From Aquatica leii (lineage: Eukaryota; Arthropoda; Insecta; Coleoptera; Lampyridae), in the NCBI GenBank assembly GCA_035610365.1, contig CM069432.1, positions 177,119,027-177,183,026 of the forward strand: a stretch of DNA of 64,000 nt, read 5' to 3'. Under the pieces are notes generated by a model. It saw only the letters and a list, made by a program, of their open reading frames with translations. It had not been told where the DNA came from and ran no database searches. Of the stretch, positions 44,527 through 57,330 are shown piece by piece. The first letter of the stretch is position 1; every line of letters begins with the position of its first letter. Both the position numbers and the translations under genes were made by a program.

Positions 44527-46235
44527 TTGGTTCTTTGAACAGGATTTTTTATTCAATTTCAACACTTTGAAGAAATTACAAAAGGCGAACCATCGTCATT
44601 GGAATCAGCCAGCTGCACGCTACCTGTCGTAAGTTCCTTAATTTTTCTTGATATTTATGTACTTGACTTTACTGACGTACAAACAATTAAATGCTTTAAA
44701 AAATAAACGTGAAAGTTTAAAACAAAATTTAACGATTTTTCAACTATTTGTCGAAAAACTTAGCGATGGCATTGACGAATTGACCTTGAACAATTTGAAA
44801 ATATGTTTAAACAAACTTTATCCTATTTATGATTCTTTTAATAAAACGCAAGACCAAATTGACAATTTAGAAAAAGACATTAACCGTGATACGAACGATA
44901 GAGAACAATTTCAAAATTTGTATTTCAATCTCACAAGTAAGGCGGAAACGATTTTATCAAAATATTTTATTTCTACTAATGAACGCGATAACGACGTCAA
45001 GCAAAAAATTCCTGTTTCTCAAAGCACATCATTAAAATCAGTAAAATTACCAACAATTAATTTGCTTTTATTTGACGGTAGTTTCACGCATTGGTACGAG
45101 TTTTACGATGCTTTCAATTCTTTAATTAATAACAATAAAGAATTGAACGATGTTTAAAAGTTAACGTATTTAAATGCTGCTCTTAGAGGTGAACCACTGG
45201 AACTTTTGAGATGTCTAGAAATTACCAATCAAAATTATGAAACAGCAATATCAATTTGGAAAAAATGTTATAATAACAAAAGGAGAATAATTAATAATCA
45301 TATTAAAATTTTGCTTGAAATTCTAACTATAACACGCGAGTCACATTTAGCGTTAAGAAATTTAATTGATATTACTCAAACAAATATACAATGTCTCAAA
45401 TCGTTAGGTCAAGCGGTCGATACCTGGCATGCATTGATAGTTCCTATTATTATAACTAAACTTGGTATTCACACAGTGAAAGACTGGGAGGCCACATTAC
45501 AAAATTACCCAAGCTTTACCAATTCAATACCTACATTAGAAAATTTGTTACATTTTTTAAACAATAAACAAAGTACGTTAGAAATTATTAATAACATGAA
45601 AGGTAACGAACAAAATAAACTCAAATCTAATCATGCATTAAAAACACGAACACTCACCACAGTTAGTACCATTGTATGTAGTAATTGTAAAGGTGAGCAT
45701 CCAATTTATAAGTGTGAAGATTTTTTAAAGTTAGATGTTTCTGAAAGAAGTAATCGCGCAAAACAATTAAAGATTTGTTTAAATTGTCTCAAATCAGGTC
45801 ATTTTATTTCAGATTGCAGATCTTTTACTTCTTGCAGAAAATGTAAAAAACGCCATCACACGATTTTACATGTAACTCGAAACTTAGAGTTTCCACAAGT
45901 CGCCGAGGTAGATAATAATATTCACGATAAAAGTTCCAACGAACAAAACGTTTTAAATTGTGCAACTAATATTACTAATTCGCAAGTTCTTTTATCAACT
46001 GCTACCGTAGAAGCATTTGATGTTCTTAATCATGGTCATCTAGTTAACGTTTTACTCGATTCTGCATCTCAATCTAATTTTATTACCGAGAATTTATGCA
46101 ACAAATTAAATTTAAAACGCAAGGTTATTCATTAGGGTGGTCCTTATTTAGGGTTTGTCCGAATTTTTTTTCACGATAGTCCTAAATCGCTTCTAAATCT
46201 ATTAAAAAAAATTCATGCCAAGTTATAGCTCTTAA

Positions 46236-46734
46236 GGGGTATCCGGACAGAAAGTTAGGCAACACACCGTTTTGCCATAAGAACAATGTTAAAAATACCT
46301 CTAGTTTTTAGTAAATTATAATGTTATCTTGCGATTTGAAGAAATTATGGATACGTCATAGTGATAAGGACATGTTATCACATGTCAAGATAGAACCTTT
46401 TTTTTTAAATAACACTTTGTGTTACTATACAATTTCCTCAAATGTAGAATAAATAATGACAATTAAAAACAAAATCTTCTATCATGACATAGCTTTAACG
46501 AATTATAAACACTTGAAGTTATCAAAAATTTCTAGAATTGATTAAATATCAATATTTTTATGAAAACAATTTATTTTTACTTGTCGATAAAGCTCAAATT
46601 CCAATACAATGTGAATACTTGTTGGTGAAGGTCATACATCGCCCTGCAGGTAACAGATAGGTTTTGCATAACTGGTTGCATTTTTAACTAAAGGTAGGCG
46701 CAGTGAAAAATTTTATGAGCTGTCTAGCAGGGCC
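46236..46734. mobile_element. 499-bp TTAA-flanked insert in the left inverted repeat
   Basis: It interrupts the left arm exactly at TTAA: TTAA stands at 46232-46235 and again at 46735-46738, while the intact right arm has a single TTAA at the matching place (near 47895). A TTAA duplication is the hallmark of piggyBac transposition, so this is probably a non-autonomous piggyBac-type element. Its ends (GGGGTATCC... and ...GCAGGGCC) are only weakly inverted. Confidence 0.65.
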
Positions 46735-47179
46735 TTAATTTTAATTTTAACCCGACCCCCCCCCCCCCGACAGCCAAAGTTTTAAATGGAAATAACACGG
46801 GAAAAGTTCTGTTGATTTTTTGAAATTTTTTTTCATCATGAAATAATGAATAGATCATGTTGACCAATGACAATTCTTATAGCAAATTTAACGCTCTACA
46901 AAAAAGGTCTCTTATGATTTTTTGCTAACTCTAACGGTTTCTGAGTTATTTAAGGTCATAGTTGAAGCTTAAGTCAATTTTACGATTTTTCTATTTCTAC
47001 CGTCGTTTATTGATTTAAAAATGAAAAAAAGATAATAATTCATAACTTAGACGACTTTTTTTACCTTCACGCATGCTCTGAAAGAAAAGTATTATTTTAT
47101 TAAAAAAATCGACTATCAAAATTTCAATAAATTAAAAAAAATACTTTTATTTATCTATTTATTATTAACATCGATACTA

Positions 47180-47560
47180 TTATGAAGTTATTACAGTTTT
47201 TTTTAGCGCATCAGGAAACATTTGACGATGGTTTTTAACCAACTGTAATACATATTGCATTTGTTTTTCATCCTTCGTGTAATGACTACAAAAATCTTGC
47301 ACTAGTTTAACTCCTCTCTCAGCACAATCATTCACAACTGACAATTTTTCGACGAATCGTAATGCAGTTTTATAGCTTTCATTGTCAGCCCATTCAGAGG
47401 GATGAATTCGTAAAAATTCTGTTTCTACAGACCTAATTTTTTCTATTGTTAATACATTATCATTTCTCGGATCATCTAATCCTGTTTTGTAATCCAGTTT
47501 ATTTAAATCTTCCCATTGCTTTTGAAATCGGATAAAAAGTGGAACATTAGGTCAAATAAA
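47180..47560 (-). pseudogene. C-terminal transposon ORF fragment, unknown family
   Basis: The - strand is open for about 125 codons and reads VPLFIRFQKQWEDLN, later LSVVNDCAERGVKLVQDFCS, and DEKQMQYVLQLVKNHRQMFP, with a stop at 47180. The block NDCAERGVKLxxDxxxxxTxDExQxQxxLQxVxxHRxxxP is familiar from a widespread arthropod hypothetical protein whose function I do not know; its place inside this transposon suggests it is the end of that element's own transposase-type protein. No start codon or N-terminal part is left, so the copy is an internal-deletion derivative. Confidence 0.65.
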
Positions 47561-50500
47561 AACAAGAAACAAGAAAAAAAACCATTGAGATTAAGAATTA
47601 TTATCCTTTTTACATTTTTAAATCATTAAACGACGGTAGAAATAGAAAAATCGTAAAATTGACTTAAGCTTCAACTATGACTTTGAATAACTCAGAAACC
47701 GTTAGAGTTAGCAAAAAATCAAAAGAGGCCTTTTTTGTAGAGCGTTAAATTTGCTATAAGAATTGTCATTGGTCGACATTATCTGTTCATTATTTCATGA
47801 TGAAAAAAAATTTCAAAAAATCAACAAAATTTTTCCCGTGTTATTTCCATTTAAAATTTTGGCTGTAGGGGGGGTCGGGTTAAAATTAAAATTAAGAGCT
47901 ATAACTTGGCATGAATTTTTTTTTAATAGATTTAGAACCGATTTAGGACTATCGTGAAAAAAAATTCGGACAAACCCTAAATAAGGACCACCCTATTATT
48001 CATATTAGCGTAAAGGGTATTAATCAAAGTACTACAAACATTATTCACAAGGTCTAATTGACAGTGAAATCTCGTTTAAGCAAGTTTCAACTTAAAATTT
48101 CTTGTTTAGTTTTACCAAAAATTACTACTTTTTTACCATTACACTCGTTTAATCCATAATTCCTCCAAACATCAAATTGGCCGATCGAGTATTTTTCAAA
48201 TCTAAAAAAAATGAAATTTTAATTGGTGCAAATGTATTTTACGAATTATTTTGTGTAGGACAAATAAACCAATATTTTCGAAACGAAACCTCACGTGATT
48301 CAAATGGTCAATTCATCGTAAAAATTCCTTTTAAAGAACATTTATGCAAATTAGGTAATTCTCGAAGTCTTGCTGAATCACGTTTTTTTGCATTAGAAAA
48401 ACGTTTTAGTAAAGATAAAAATTTAAAGTCTATGTACGTCAATTTTATGCAGGAATATGGTCATTTAAACCACATGTGCAAAACTCAACCAGATAATATT
48501 CGTTTCTTTCTTCCGCACCATCCAGTCATTAAAGAATCTAGCCAAACCACAAAACTGCGAGTAGTTTTCAATGACTTTTGTCAATTGAATGCGGGACTAT
48601 CAATTAATAAGGGTCAATGTACAGGCCCTACAATTCAAGATGACGTTTTGCCATTATTGCTCGATTTCGTACCTATCCTTATGTTCTATCCGGTGACATT
48701 GCAAAAATGTATCGTTGCGTTTGGGTGCATCGAGATGATAGAAAATATCAGGGCATTATTTGGAGAGAAAATCCAGATTCTGAACTCAAATATTATTTAC
48801 TATTAACGGTCACTTACGGAATGCAATTAGGTCTTTGTTGCAACTTGCTTCCGAAAATCTAAAACTTTTTCCTAACGAATCACGCATTATAAAAGAAGAT
48901 TTTTATGTAGACGACCTTTTAACAAGTGCGGATTCTGTTAATAAGTTAATAAAAATCAAATTTAACATCGACAAAATTTTAAATTCGGCAGGATTCAAAT
49001 TGCGTAAGTGGTCTAGTAATTCAAAACAAATCGTTCAAACCGAAAATTCGACAACTTATATTGGTGAAAGAATTTAGAAAACGCTTGGAATTGAATGGAA
49101 TCCTCTTTCTGATTCATTTTCATACACAACACATTTTTATTCTAATTCAAAAAATCATGTAACTAAACGTTCTTCTCTTATTTCTTACTTCTCAAATTTA
49201 TGATCCACTAGGTTTATTAGCTCCTATTACAATATTGGTTAAGTTTATTATTCAATTTTTGTGGCAGTGTAATCTAGACTGGGACGACTCTGTTCCTATC
49301 GATCTCCAAACCAAATGGCTAAAATTTCAGGATAATTTAAAGTATGTACATCAGTTCCATCAAGCTTCTACGTTATGTTCTAATGTCTAATTCAAAATCA
49401 ATTCAACTACATGCGTTTGCAGACGCTTCAGAGCGGGGATATGGATGTTGTATTTATCTGAGGTCGGTAAATGCTCAAAACAACATTTCTGTACGTTTAC
49501 TGGCAGCTAAACCAAAAGTAGCTCCTTTAAAAAGCATTTCAATTCCAAAGTTAGAATTAAATGCGGCGGTTTTAGCCGCCCAGTTAAGTAGAACATTTAA
49601 AGATGTCCTACGATTAGACATACAGAAGAATATTATTGGTCAGATTCGCAAATCGTACTTTGTTGGATCAATTCTTCTTCAAATAGATGGAAAACTTACG
49701 TAGCAAATCGAGTTTCAACAATTCAACAGCTATGTAATTCAAAAAATCGGTATCACGTATCATCGACTGATAATGCAGCTGATTTATTTCACGCGGCATT
49801 CTTCCAATCCATGTAATTAATAATCAGTTATAGTGGCAAGGTCCTCATTGGCTTTCTCAGGATCCTAGTTATTGGCCGATTATTGGGTCGATTGATGCAA
49901 TTAGTTCTAACAACATTCCAGAATTACGTAAACAAAAACAAGTCTTTGCTAACACAATCGTTAACGAAGAACAGTTTCCGTTTGAAAATTATTCTTGTTT
50001 CATAAAATTCAAGAGACTAGTAGCATTGTGTCTTAGATTTAAAAATAATTGTTTGTTGTCCAAAGACAATCAAAATTTGGGAGGGTTATCAGTAAACGAA
50101 TTACGAAACTCATTATTAAAATTGGTTAAAATTGTACAAGCAAATTAATTTTTTTATGAAATAGAATACTGAAAAAGTAAACCAATTTTAAATAACAAAA
50201 GCAAACTGTTAAGTTTATCTTCTTTCTTAGACACACAGGGTGTACTTAGAGTAGGAGGTCGCTTACAACTATCCAACTTTAATCTGAATAAACGGCATCC
50301 AATTTTGTTACCAAAACATCATCATTTTACTAAACTTGTCTTTAATCACATCCACAAACAGTTGTTTCATGCCGGGCCCAAACTTACTCTAAGTGCAGTA
50401 CGAGAACAATTCTGGCCTATAGACGGGAAAAATACAGCAAAAACATTCTAAGAAAATGCGTAACGTGTCGTAGGTTTAATCCACAAACATTCAACCTATT

Positions 50501-50825
50501 ATGTGAATGCTTTCAAAAATCAGATTAATTGCGCACTATCCATTTTATTCAACCGGCGTTGATTACGCGGGCCCCTTTCTTATAAAGAACAGAATAGGGC
50601 GGGGAAATAAAGTTATTAAGGCATACAAATGTTTGTTTGTTTATCAGCAATACACTTAGAATTGTTGACGAACTTAACTACAGAAGGTTTTTTGTCACTT
50701 AAACGATTCATCTCACGACGTGGTAAACCTCAGCACATATTTAGCGATAATGGCAGTAATTTTGTTGGTGTTGCTAATAAATTAAAAAACTTAGGTGAAT
50801 TTTTAAAAACCAATTTTCACAATGT

Positions 50826-52727
50826 TGTTACATGCCAAAGTTAAAACAATGTCACTGCCTGAAATGAGGTAACATAAACGATGTTGTGTCACTAGCTCAA
50901 TGGAAACGGGGTGGGTTATAATTTAAAATTCCGTGATAACTTGGAAACGAGATTGACATAAAATCGAACTAAAACGGTAAGACTCAAAAATCGGTAAGGG
51001 CGCCAATCAAGGTCACGATGAGGGTAGCTTCCGGACCCCTGATTACCCGAAAGCTCATCTGGTTGGTTACAACCCCGGAAGTTACCTTGAGTTGTAACTA
51101 TTCTGAAATACACTTAAAAACAAAAATTACGTATGCGGCAGCTGAATGAATAAAAGCTCTTTACAGTTTAACAATTTAACATTTATTGATTGAATATTTA
51201 AAAAAAAGTAATAATGAATATTAAACAAATTTGATTAAAAGAAATGAAATAAAAATAAGTAAGACAAAACAAACAAACAAAAATGAACAATCTGAATACA
51301 AAATTAAAATATATAAAAAGAAAATAATACTAATAATAGCGTTAACTCGACGTTTTCAAATAAAACATAATACAAATAAACTTCAAGGCCTTGACCGCAT
51401 AAGTAATAAACAATTCAATTAAACTAAAAATATATAAGTTATAAAATATACTTCCGAAACTTTACTTCGAACTAAACAAAATATAGTTTACATATCGTTA
51501 CATTATCTTTTATGTGTGAATACGATTTACTTTTACATACGCACAAAACAAAATTAATTTAATTTAACTTCACGCAAACACCTTTAAGTGTTACTTGAAA
51601 TAACTAAATTTAACGTTAGTCGTAACTCAATCGGCTCAAATTCAAAGCTTTTACTTCATTTCAATCGCGGTTCACTACACGGTAATAACCAAAATCGATA
51701 AATACCTTTACTTAATTGTAGATACCAGGTGAACTGCGAGTCACAGTGGTTTCCGAAAGCTACGACTTTAGATTGACTCCGGCCGCTCCAGGTGTACCGT
51801 AGTCGAATGCAAGGTCGATGGAACCCCCAAACAATAGAACACCGGCGGAAGATTTATTTCACAATTTAATTTATAACCGCACAACGGCGAAATTAGGATT
51901 TTTCCACATAACACATCGACATTAAATCCCTCGAACTTGATTGTTTATTTTTGGAAACCATGAAGTCTATTTAAACCGTAAATTACGAAATTTGGAAAAT
52001 CAAACTTTTCCAACACCACACTTAATTTTCACGGTTCCAACTAACTTCCGCGGCATTACATAACGATAGGGTAAAAGTACCCTAATCACTCAACTACATC
52101 TCAGTCCCCGGTTCTTCTTAATTGCGACCAACGATCCATCATTGATTCATCCCCAAAACCAAAATTTTACCTCTTTTAAAACTTCGTATCCCTACTTAAC
52201 TAATTGAACTTGCGCTGTAAAATCTTTGTAAAAGATAGAACATTAAACGAACTAAATTAACAAAGATGAAAACTATAATTGGCCATGTGCATCTTGACAC
52301 GTAGACCTTCGACATTTCTCACCAAAATGCTTAGCTCGCTAAACTGCATGTGGCTTGTAATCGCGCTTTATAAAATAGCCCAACATAAACAAAGTATAAA
52401 TACCAAGAAAAATGGATCAAATTACATTCCAAAAGGAAGTCGTAAATTATACAGAATTGTTATTTTACTGAGATAAACAAGTAAAACACTAAATCGAAAT
52501 CAAAACCACGGAACTTTAGGCATTCAAAAAAAAATACCAGTAATGATTGTAAAACAACTTGAAATACCAATAAACTTAAATCACACGCAATAAAATAACG
52601 AGCAAAACGTTTTTGATGCTAATATTGAACTAAACAAACGTACCAAAAACAAAAAAAAAACAGAAAATTCAGCCAGTGCAATCCACTTACGGGGTCTTTT
52701 ACAAAAAAAATTCAAACGCAGGTTACA
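50826..52727. mobile_element. 1.9-kb LTR-like unit inserted in BEL integrase
   Basis: Starts TGTTACATGCC and ends CGCAGGTTACA; the 4-bp ATGT (5-bp AATGT if the last A is shared) is repeated on both sides. BEL integrase sequence stops at its left edge and resumes at its right edge. Internally it has no coding frame. It resembles the unit at 21033-22912 in length, ends and several internal islands, but the two have diverged strongly. Probably a solo LTR of a Gypsy-type element with very long LTRs. Confidence 0.65.
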
Positions 52728-53571
52728 ATGTGGCTGATACTGCAAAACAAAGGCATTTAATGGCACTTCATACCTTCTAGAACACCACACTTTGGTAGAC
52801 TCTGGGAAGCCGGAATAAAAGGCGTCAAACATTATTTAAAACGCGTGTTAAATAAAACGTTACTTACTTACGAGGATTTATATACAATTCTTGTTCAAAT
52901 TGAATCATTTTTAACCTCACGGCTATTGACTCAACTGACAACAGATCCAAATGACACTGACGTTTTAACCCCTGGACATTTTTTAATTAGACGATCTTTT
53001 ACCTCTTTACCTGAACCCAACTTAACCAAAGTTCCGGAAACCCGAACAAATCGTTATCAATATTTGCAAAGAATTACACAGCACTTTTAGTCCAAATGGT
53101 TAAGGGAATATATCAACGAATTACAACAAAAGAGTAAATGGAAAACAAATGGAGATCCCATTAAGATGGGCGATATTGTCGTCATAAAAGAAGACAATCC
53201 TCCTCCGTCAAAATGGCTCTTAGGTCGAGTAGTTGAGCTGCATCCTGGAGCTGATACCATCACGCTTGTTGTGACAGTGAAGAGCGGCAGTGGTGAACCC
53301 AAGCGAACAGTAGCAAAATTGTGTTCACTGCCTATAGAAGACTAACTTTGCAAGACAAAATCTATTTTGTTGGTGTAATTTATTAAGAACAATTATTTTG
53401 TGTTTACAGCTCAAATTATGAAATCTGAAGATATGTTGTATCCGTATTAAGTAGCATTTTTATTGTTATCCTCACAATTTTAACCAATCTGAATTTGGGA
53501 TTTAGTTAATTATTATTATTACAAATGTACTTATTATCTTAAAACTCTTTGAGATTTCAAGGGCGGCGTCG

Positions 53572-53766
53572 TGTTCGATTTTTTTGTTGTTATATTGCAT
53601 CACGCATGCTTGGCTTGTGTAAAATGATTACAATTTGTAAGTGAGTTGGCATTAAACTTTTTTTGGGTAACAATGTGTTATAAATTTTTCAACGCAAAGA
53701 AATAGTTTCGATTAAACCTTATCTGGTGCCACTACGAAGGTGTACATAATAAAACTACCGCAAACA
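53572..53766 (+). repeat. BEL/Pao 3' LTR
   Basis: 195 bp, starting TGTTCGA and ending CCGCAAACA; direct copy of 44332-44526. The BEL coding part ends about 230 bp upstream. Confidence 0.9.
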
Positions 53767-54349
53767 CTTGTGATAAATATTATCTTTCACAATTTATGTT
53801 CATGTTTTGTTATGTAATTTAAAAATTATGTTTAGTATACCTAAATCTTATTATGTTCTGGTGCGATTTGTTGCATGTTTCAGTTTTTTCCTTGTAGTAC
53901 TAGTAGATATACTTTATAATGTTGTAATATACTTTATAATCTTGTAATAATATACCGTTGAAAAAGTTACATGGCAATTATTTTGGATGGTATGAAAGCA
54001 TTAAAACAACTAAAATTTAGTGTTTATAAACAGAATGAAAAGATTGATAATGTTAATCAACAAATCATAGTGAATCAAAATAAATTAAAAGGTGATATAA
54101 CTAAAATAATTAAAGAACGATCACAACCTACATGCGGATAAATTGAAATTAAAGAAACATGAACCAGCTTTAATAATAAAACCTAAAAACGTAGAACAAA
54201 AAAGTGTGGATACCAAGAATGACATTAAGAAATGTATTGACCCTACGGATATGAATATAACCGGAATACGACCAATAAGTAATGGTGGTATACTATATAT
54301 AACGTAAAAATAAGGATGATGTATGTAAATTAAAAGAGAAAGCGGAAAC

Positions 54350-54790
54350 TAAAATGGGAAAATTCTACAAAATACAATTACCAAACAAAAAGTTGCCAAG
54401 AATAAAAATAGTTGGATTGTCTGAAAATTTGTCACCGGAAATAATCGAGGAAAAAATCGAAATACAGAACAGTCATTTAAATTCAGAGAAATCGTCTTTA
54501 AAGATTGTACACACAAAAGAAGGTAAAAATCGAAAAAGTTACATAGCTTATGCGGAAGTAAATTCATACACGTATCGGACTATAATTAAAGAAGAAAAGA
54601 TAAACGTAGGCTGAGATAGATGCATAGTCTAAGATGCTATTGAAATTAAAAGATGCGATCGATGTAATAGATTTAACCATAAAGCGTCGGAGTGTAAAGC
54701 ACAGCCTGTTCAAAATGCGCTGGCTCACAAGGGTTGCAAGAATGTACTGTTGATAGAGAAGAAAATCACAAATGTTCGAATTGTATTCAA
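54350..54790 (+). pseudogene. LINE ORF1 with CCHC zinc knuckles
   Basis: A 86-codon open piece (54354-54611, KFYKIQLPNKKLPRIKIVGL... to EEKINVG) covers the RNA-binding region; the fold of this part in Jockey elements is RRM-like. After a stop it continues with the knuckle pattern C-x2-C-x4-H-x4-C (CDRCNRFNHKASEC) and a second CSKCAGS. ORF1 proteins coat LINE RNA. Frame changes upstream and downstream show that it is dead. Confidence 0.7.
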
Positions 54791-55774
54791 ATGGCCAAAA
54801 AATTAAAAATGAAATTGGACATTAACCATCCTATCTGAAGTCACGAATGTGCTGTATTTAAACAAAAAATGGAAATGGAAAGAAAGAATATTAATTTTAT
54901 AGAACAAGTAAACAAAGTGCAAACATATTATATTTGAATGCACGAAGCATCCTAAACCTTTTCCAAAAACCAGAAATCTTAATTCAAAATATAAAACAAA
55001 ATTTATGATTATTAAGTGAAACTCGCATAACTGAAGACGTACAAGACTGTAAAATTAATTTTTCAGAATATGTATTAAGTTGGTGTAATTCACAAACGAG
55101 AAGAACTGAAGGGGTTGTAATAGTTATAAGTAATAGAATCCGATATACTGTTATCTCTAATTTTGCATTAGACAATAACTATTGGTTAATATGTATCAAA
55201 ATAATAAGAGGATTCCAAACAGGATACTATACAGTGCTTTATCACTCACCAAGTGCAAGCGACCAACAATTTGTTGACGAATTTACGCGTACAACAAAAA
55301 ATAGTCGTACAATAGTTGACCTAGTAATTATAAACGTAAATGAATTAAAAATAACTGATCATGATATAATAGAAATAAATTTAGGTACCTACATTACATA
55401 AAAAGATGGATTACAAAATAAAAACAATAAATTGCTATAAAAAATTTTCATAACAAAATCTACTTAATCTACTAAGCCGTCACAATTAGAATATGCAAAA
55501 TTGACAAACATAGTTCAAACGCTTTGTTATGCAATAAGTGACCTAATTATAAAGAAAACTATAAAAACATGATGAAGTATCATCTGGTTTACAATGGATT
55601 TACGTAATCTCTAAATCAAAAAGGACAGACTTTATAAAATTGCTAAATTAACAAGAAATGAAAATGACTGGATGCTTTACAAAAACACAAGAAATAGTTT
55701 TAGTAACAAAATTAAGATAAGCAAAAATAAATATTACGTAAATAAAATACAACAACAGCGGACAACCTCAAAAT

Positions 55775-57330
55775 ATGTGGAAAATTATTAAACATTTAAT
55801 CAATAGACAAAATAATGAACCGAAAAGTATAATATTTGACAAAGTAGAAATTAGTAACTTAGAAGAAATATCAAATAAATTTAACGAATATTTTGTAAGC
55901 AGCATTATGCACATAAATAATAGTATAAACCAGCCCCCAGCAAACTTCAAAGAGGCTCCAATATTAAAACCAATCCTTAATTTTGAATTTAAGCAAGTTA
56001 GTTTATTATATCTGAAGAAAATCTTAAGTAACATTAAGCGAACAGGAGGAACGGAGCATATTACAAAACAAGTTATTACAGATGCATTGTCAGAAATTGG
56101 TAATGCAATGGTAGACCTAATAAACAAGTCTTTAATAAATGGAAATTTACTTAATTTTTGGAAGCAATCAAAAATCATACTAACGTCTAAAGTTAAAAAT
56201 ACAAAAAGATGCGACGAATTTCGACTTATCAATATATTACCAGTATACGAAAAAATACTAGAATGAGAGGAACAATTACAGTGTTTTTTGGAACAAAATA
56301 ATACAATTAGTAAAAATCAATCGGGTTTTTGAAGTAAACACTCGTGTGAAACTGCATTAAATCTCGTGCTGATAAAATGAAAATCCGAAATCGACGTTGG
56401 TAATAGTGTAATAGCAGGTTTTTAGACTGTAAAAAAGCTTTTGAAACTATCGACAGAAAAAGACTTATAAATAAACTTAATCAATAAGGAATAAGAAGCA
56501 CTAAACTTCAGTGGTTCGAAACTTACTTAGAATCTCCTACTCAGACCACTTCGTACCAAAGTTACGAATCTATTCCAATTCAGAATAATTTAGGTGTACC
56601 GCAAGGATCAGTCTTAAGGTCATTGCTTTTCTTAATTTATATTAATGATTTAGAACTTAATCTTAAGTGCTGTAATATTAATTTGTATTAATTACTGATA
56701 AAATGTACATTCAGCTATTATAAAGCTAAACTCAGAATTAGAAATTATTGCAAATTGGTTACAATCAAACAAATTAAAATTAAATGTGCCAAAAAGTAAG
56801 ACAATGGTAATATCAAATAATAATATCAAAACAACAAAAATAAAAATTTAAAATATAGAATTAGAACAGGTTGAAGAAATTAAGTATTAAAGAGTAGTTA
56901 TAGATCAGAATCTAAATTTTAGAAACCATGTGAATTATGTAATGAAAAAAGTAGCAATCAAGATTAGCCTATTAGGAAGAATATCTAATCAATTGACGAT
57001 TAATGCCAGAATTACTGGTTATTAAAGAATTATTGCACCATATTTTGATTTTTGCAGTAGTATATTTTTAATGTGTTACGAAGTGGACTTAAAACGGTTA
57101 CAGAAACAACAAAATAGGGCTATGAGGATTATATTACATTGTTCAAAATATACCAAAATCACAGTAATGTTAGATTGTTTGCAATGGTTAAGTGTGAAAC
57201 AGCGGATATATTTCAATTCATTAATGTTGATATACAAAATAATTAATGATTTGCTTTCAAACTACATGTCAAAATTAGTATTACGTATCTATGATACACA
57301 TTCACATAACACCAGAAGTCAATGATTGCC
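55775..57330 (+). pseudogene. LINE reverse transcriptase
   Basis: The longest open piece (55775-56264) carries the RT thumb-proximal start: ISNKFNEYFVSSI, GTEHITKQVITDALSEIGNA and INGNLLNFWKQSKIILTSKV. Further 3', in changed frames, come DCKKAFETIDRKRLINKLNQ, IRSTKLQWFETYLESPTQTT, GVPQGSVLRSLLFLIYINDL and, near 57090-57300, KRLQKQQNRAMRIILHCSKY, the usual C-terminal region. At least six interruptions are visible. It would have primed copying of the LINE RNA on nicked chromosomal DNA. Confidence 0.8.

Larger units (their letters stand above)
46133..47995. mobile_element. DNA transposon with ~410-bp terminal inverted repeats (hAT-like ends)
   Basis: Ends are TAGGGTGGTCCTTATTTAGG and its reverse complement, flanked by the perfect 8-bp direct repeat TTATTCAT (46125-46132 and 47996-48003). 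Inverted arms run about 410 bp: right arm about 47592-47995; left arm 46133-46235 plus 46735-47047, split by an insert. An 8-bp duplication with T/CAGGG ends points to hAT, although other 8-bp families exist. Inside is a partial reading frame on the - strand (47180-47560). It sits in the protease part of the BEL element and so is younger than it. A run of 13-14 C lies in the left arm near 46751 and a shorter one mirrors it in the right. Confidence 0.85.
44332..53766 (+). mobile_element. BEL/Pao LTR retrotransposon holding nested insertions
   Basis: Two 195-bp LTRs bound the element. Between them: gag with DUF1759-like FDGSFTHWYEFYDAF (44650-45900), zinc knuckles CSNCKGEHPIYKC and CLNCLKSGHFISDC (45680-45870), protease start VLLDSASQSNFITENLCNKL (46045-46110), RT with LPHHPVIKESSQTTKLRVVF and FYVDDLLTSADSV (48240-49080), RNase H with LHAFADASERGYGCCIYLRS (49400), integrase with TGVDYAGPFL and SDNGSNFVG (50550-50825, and from 52732), and the C-terminal domain ending PKRTVAKLCSLPIED (to 53344). 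A DNA transposon (46133-47995) and an LTR-like unit (50826-52727) are inserted; without them it is about 5.7 kb. It is broken in several places. LTRs differ at about 8 of 195 sites (about 4%), so it is moderately young. No matching target duplication was found. Confidence 0.92.

Noticed and set aside
46745-46770. Long C-run as a possible assembly artefact or special signal
   Set aside because: A shorter matching run stands in the inverted right arm, so it belongs to the transposon's ends and has merely varied in length.
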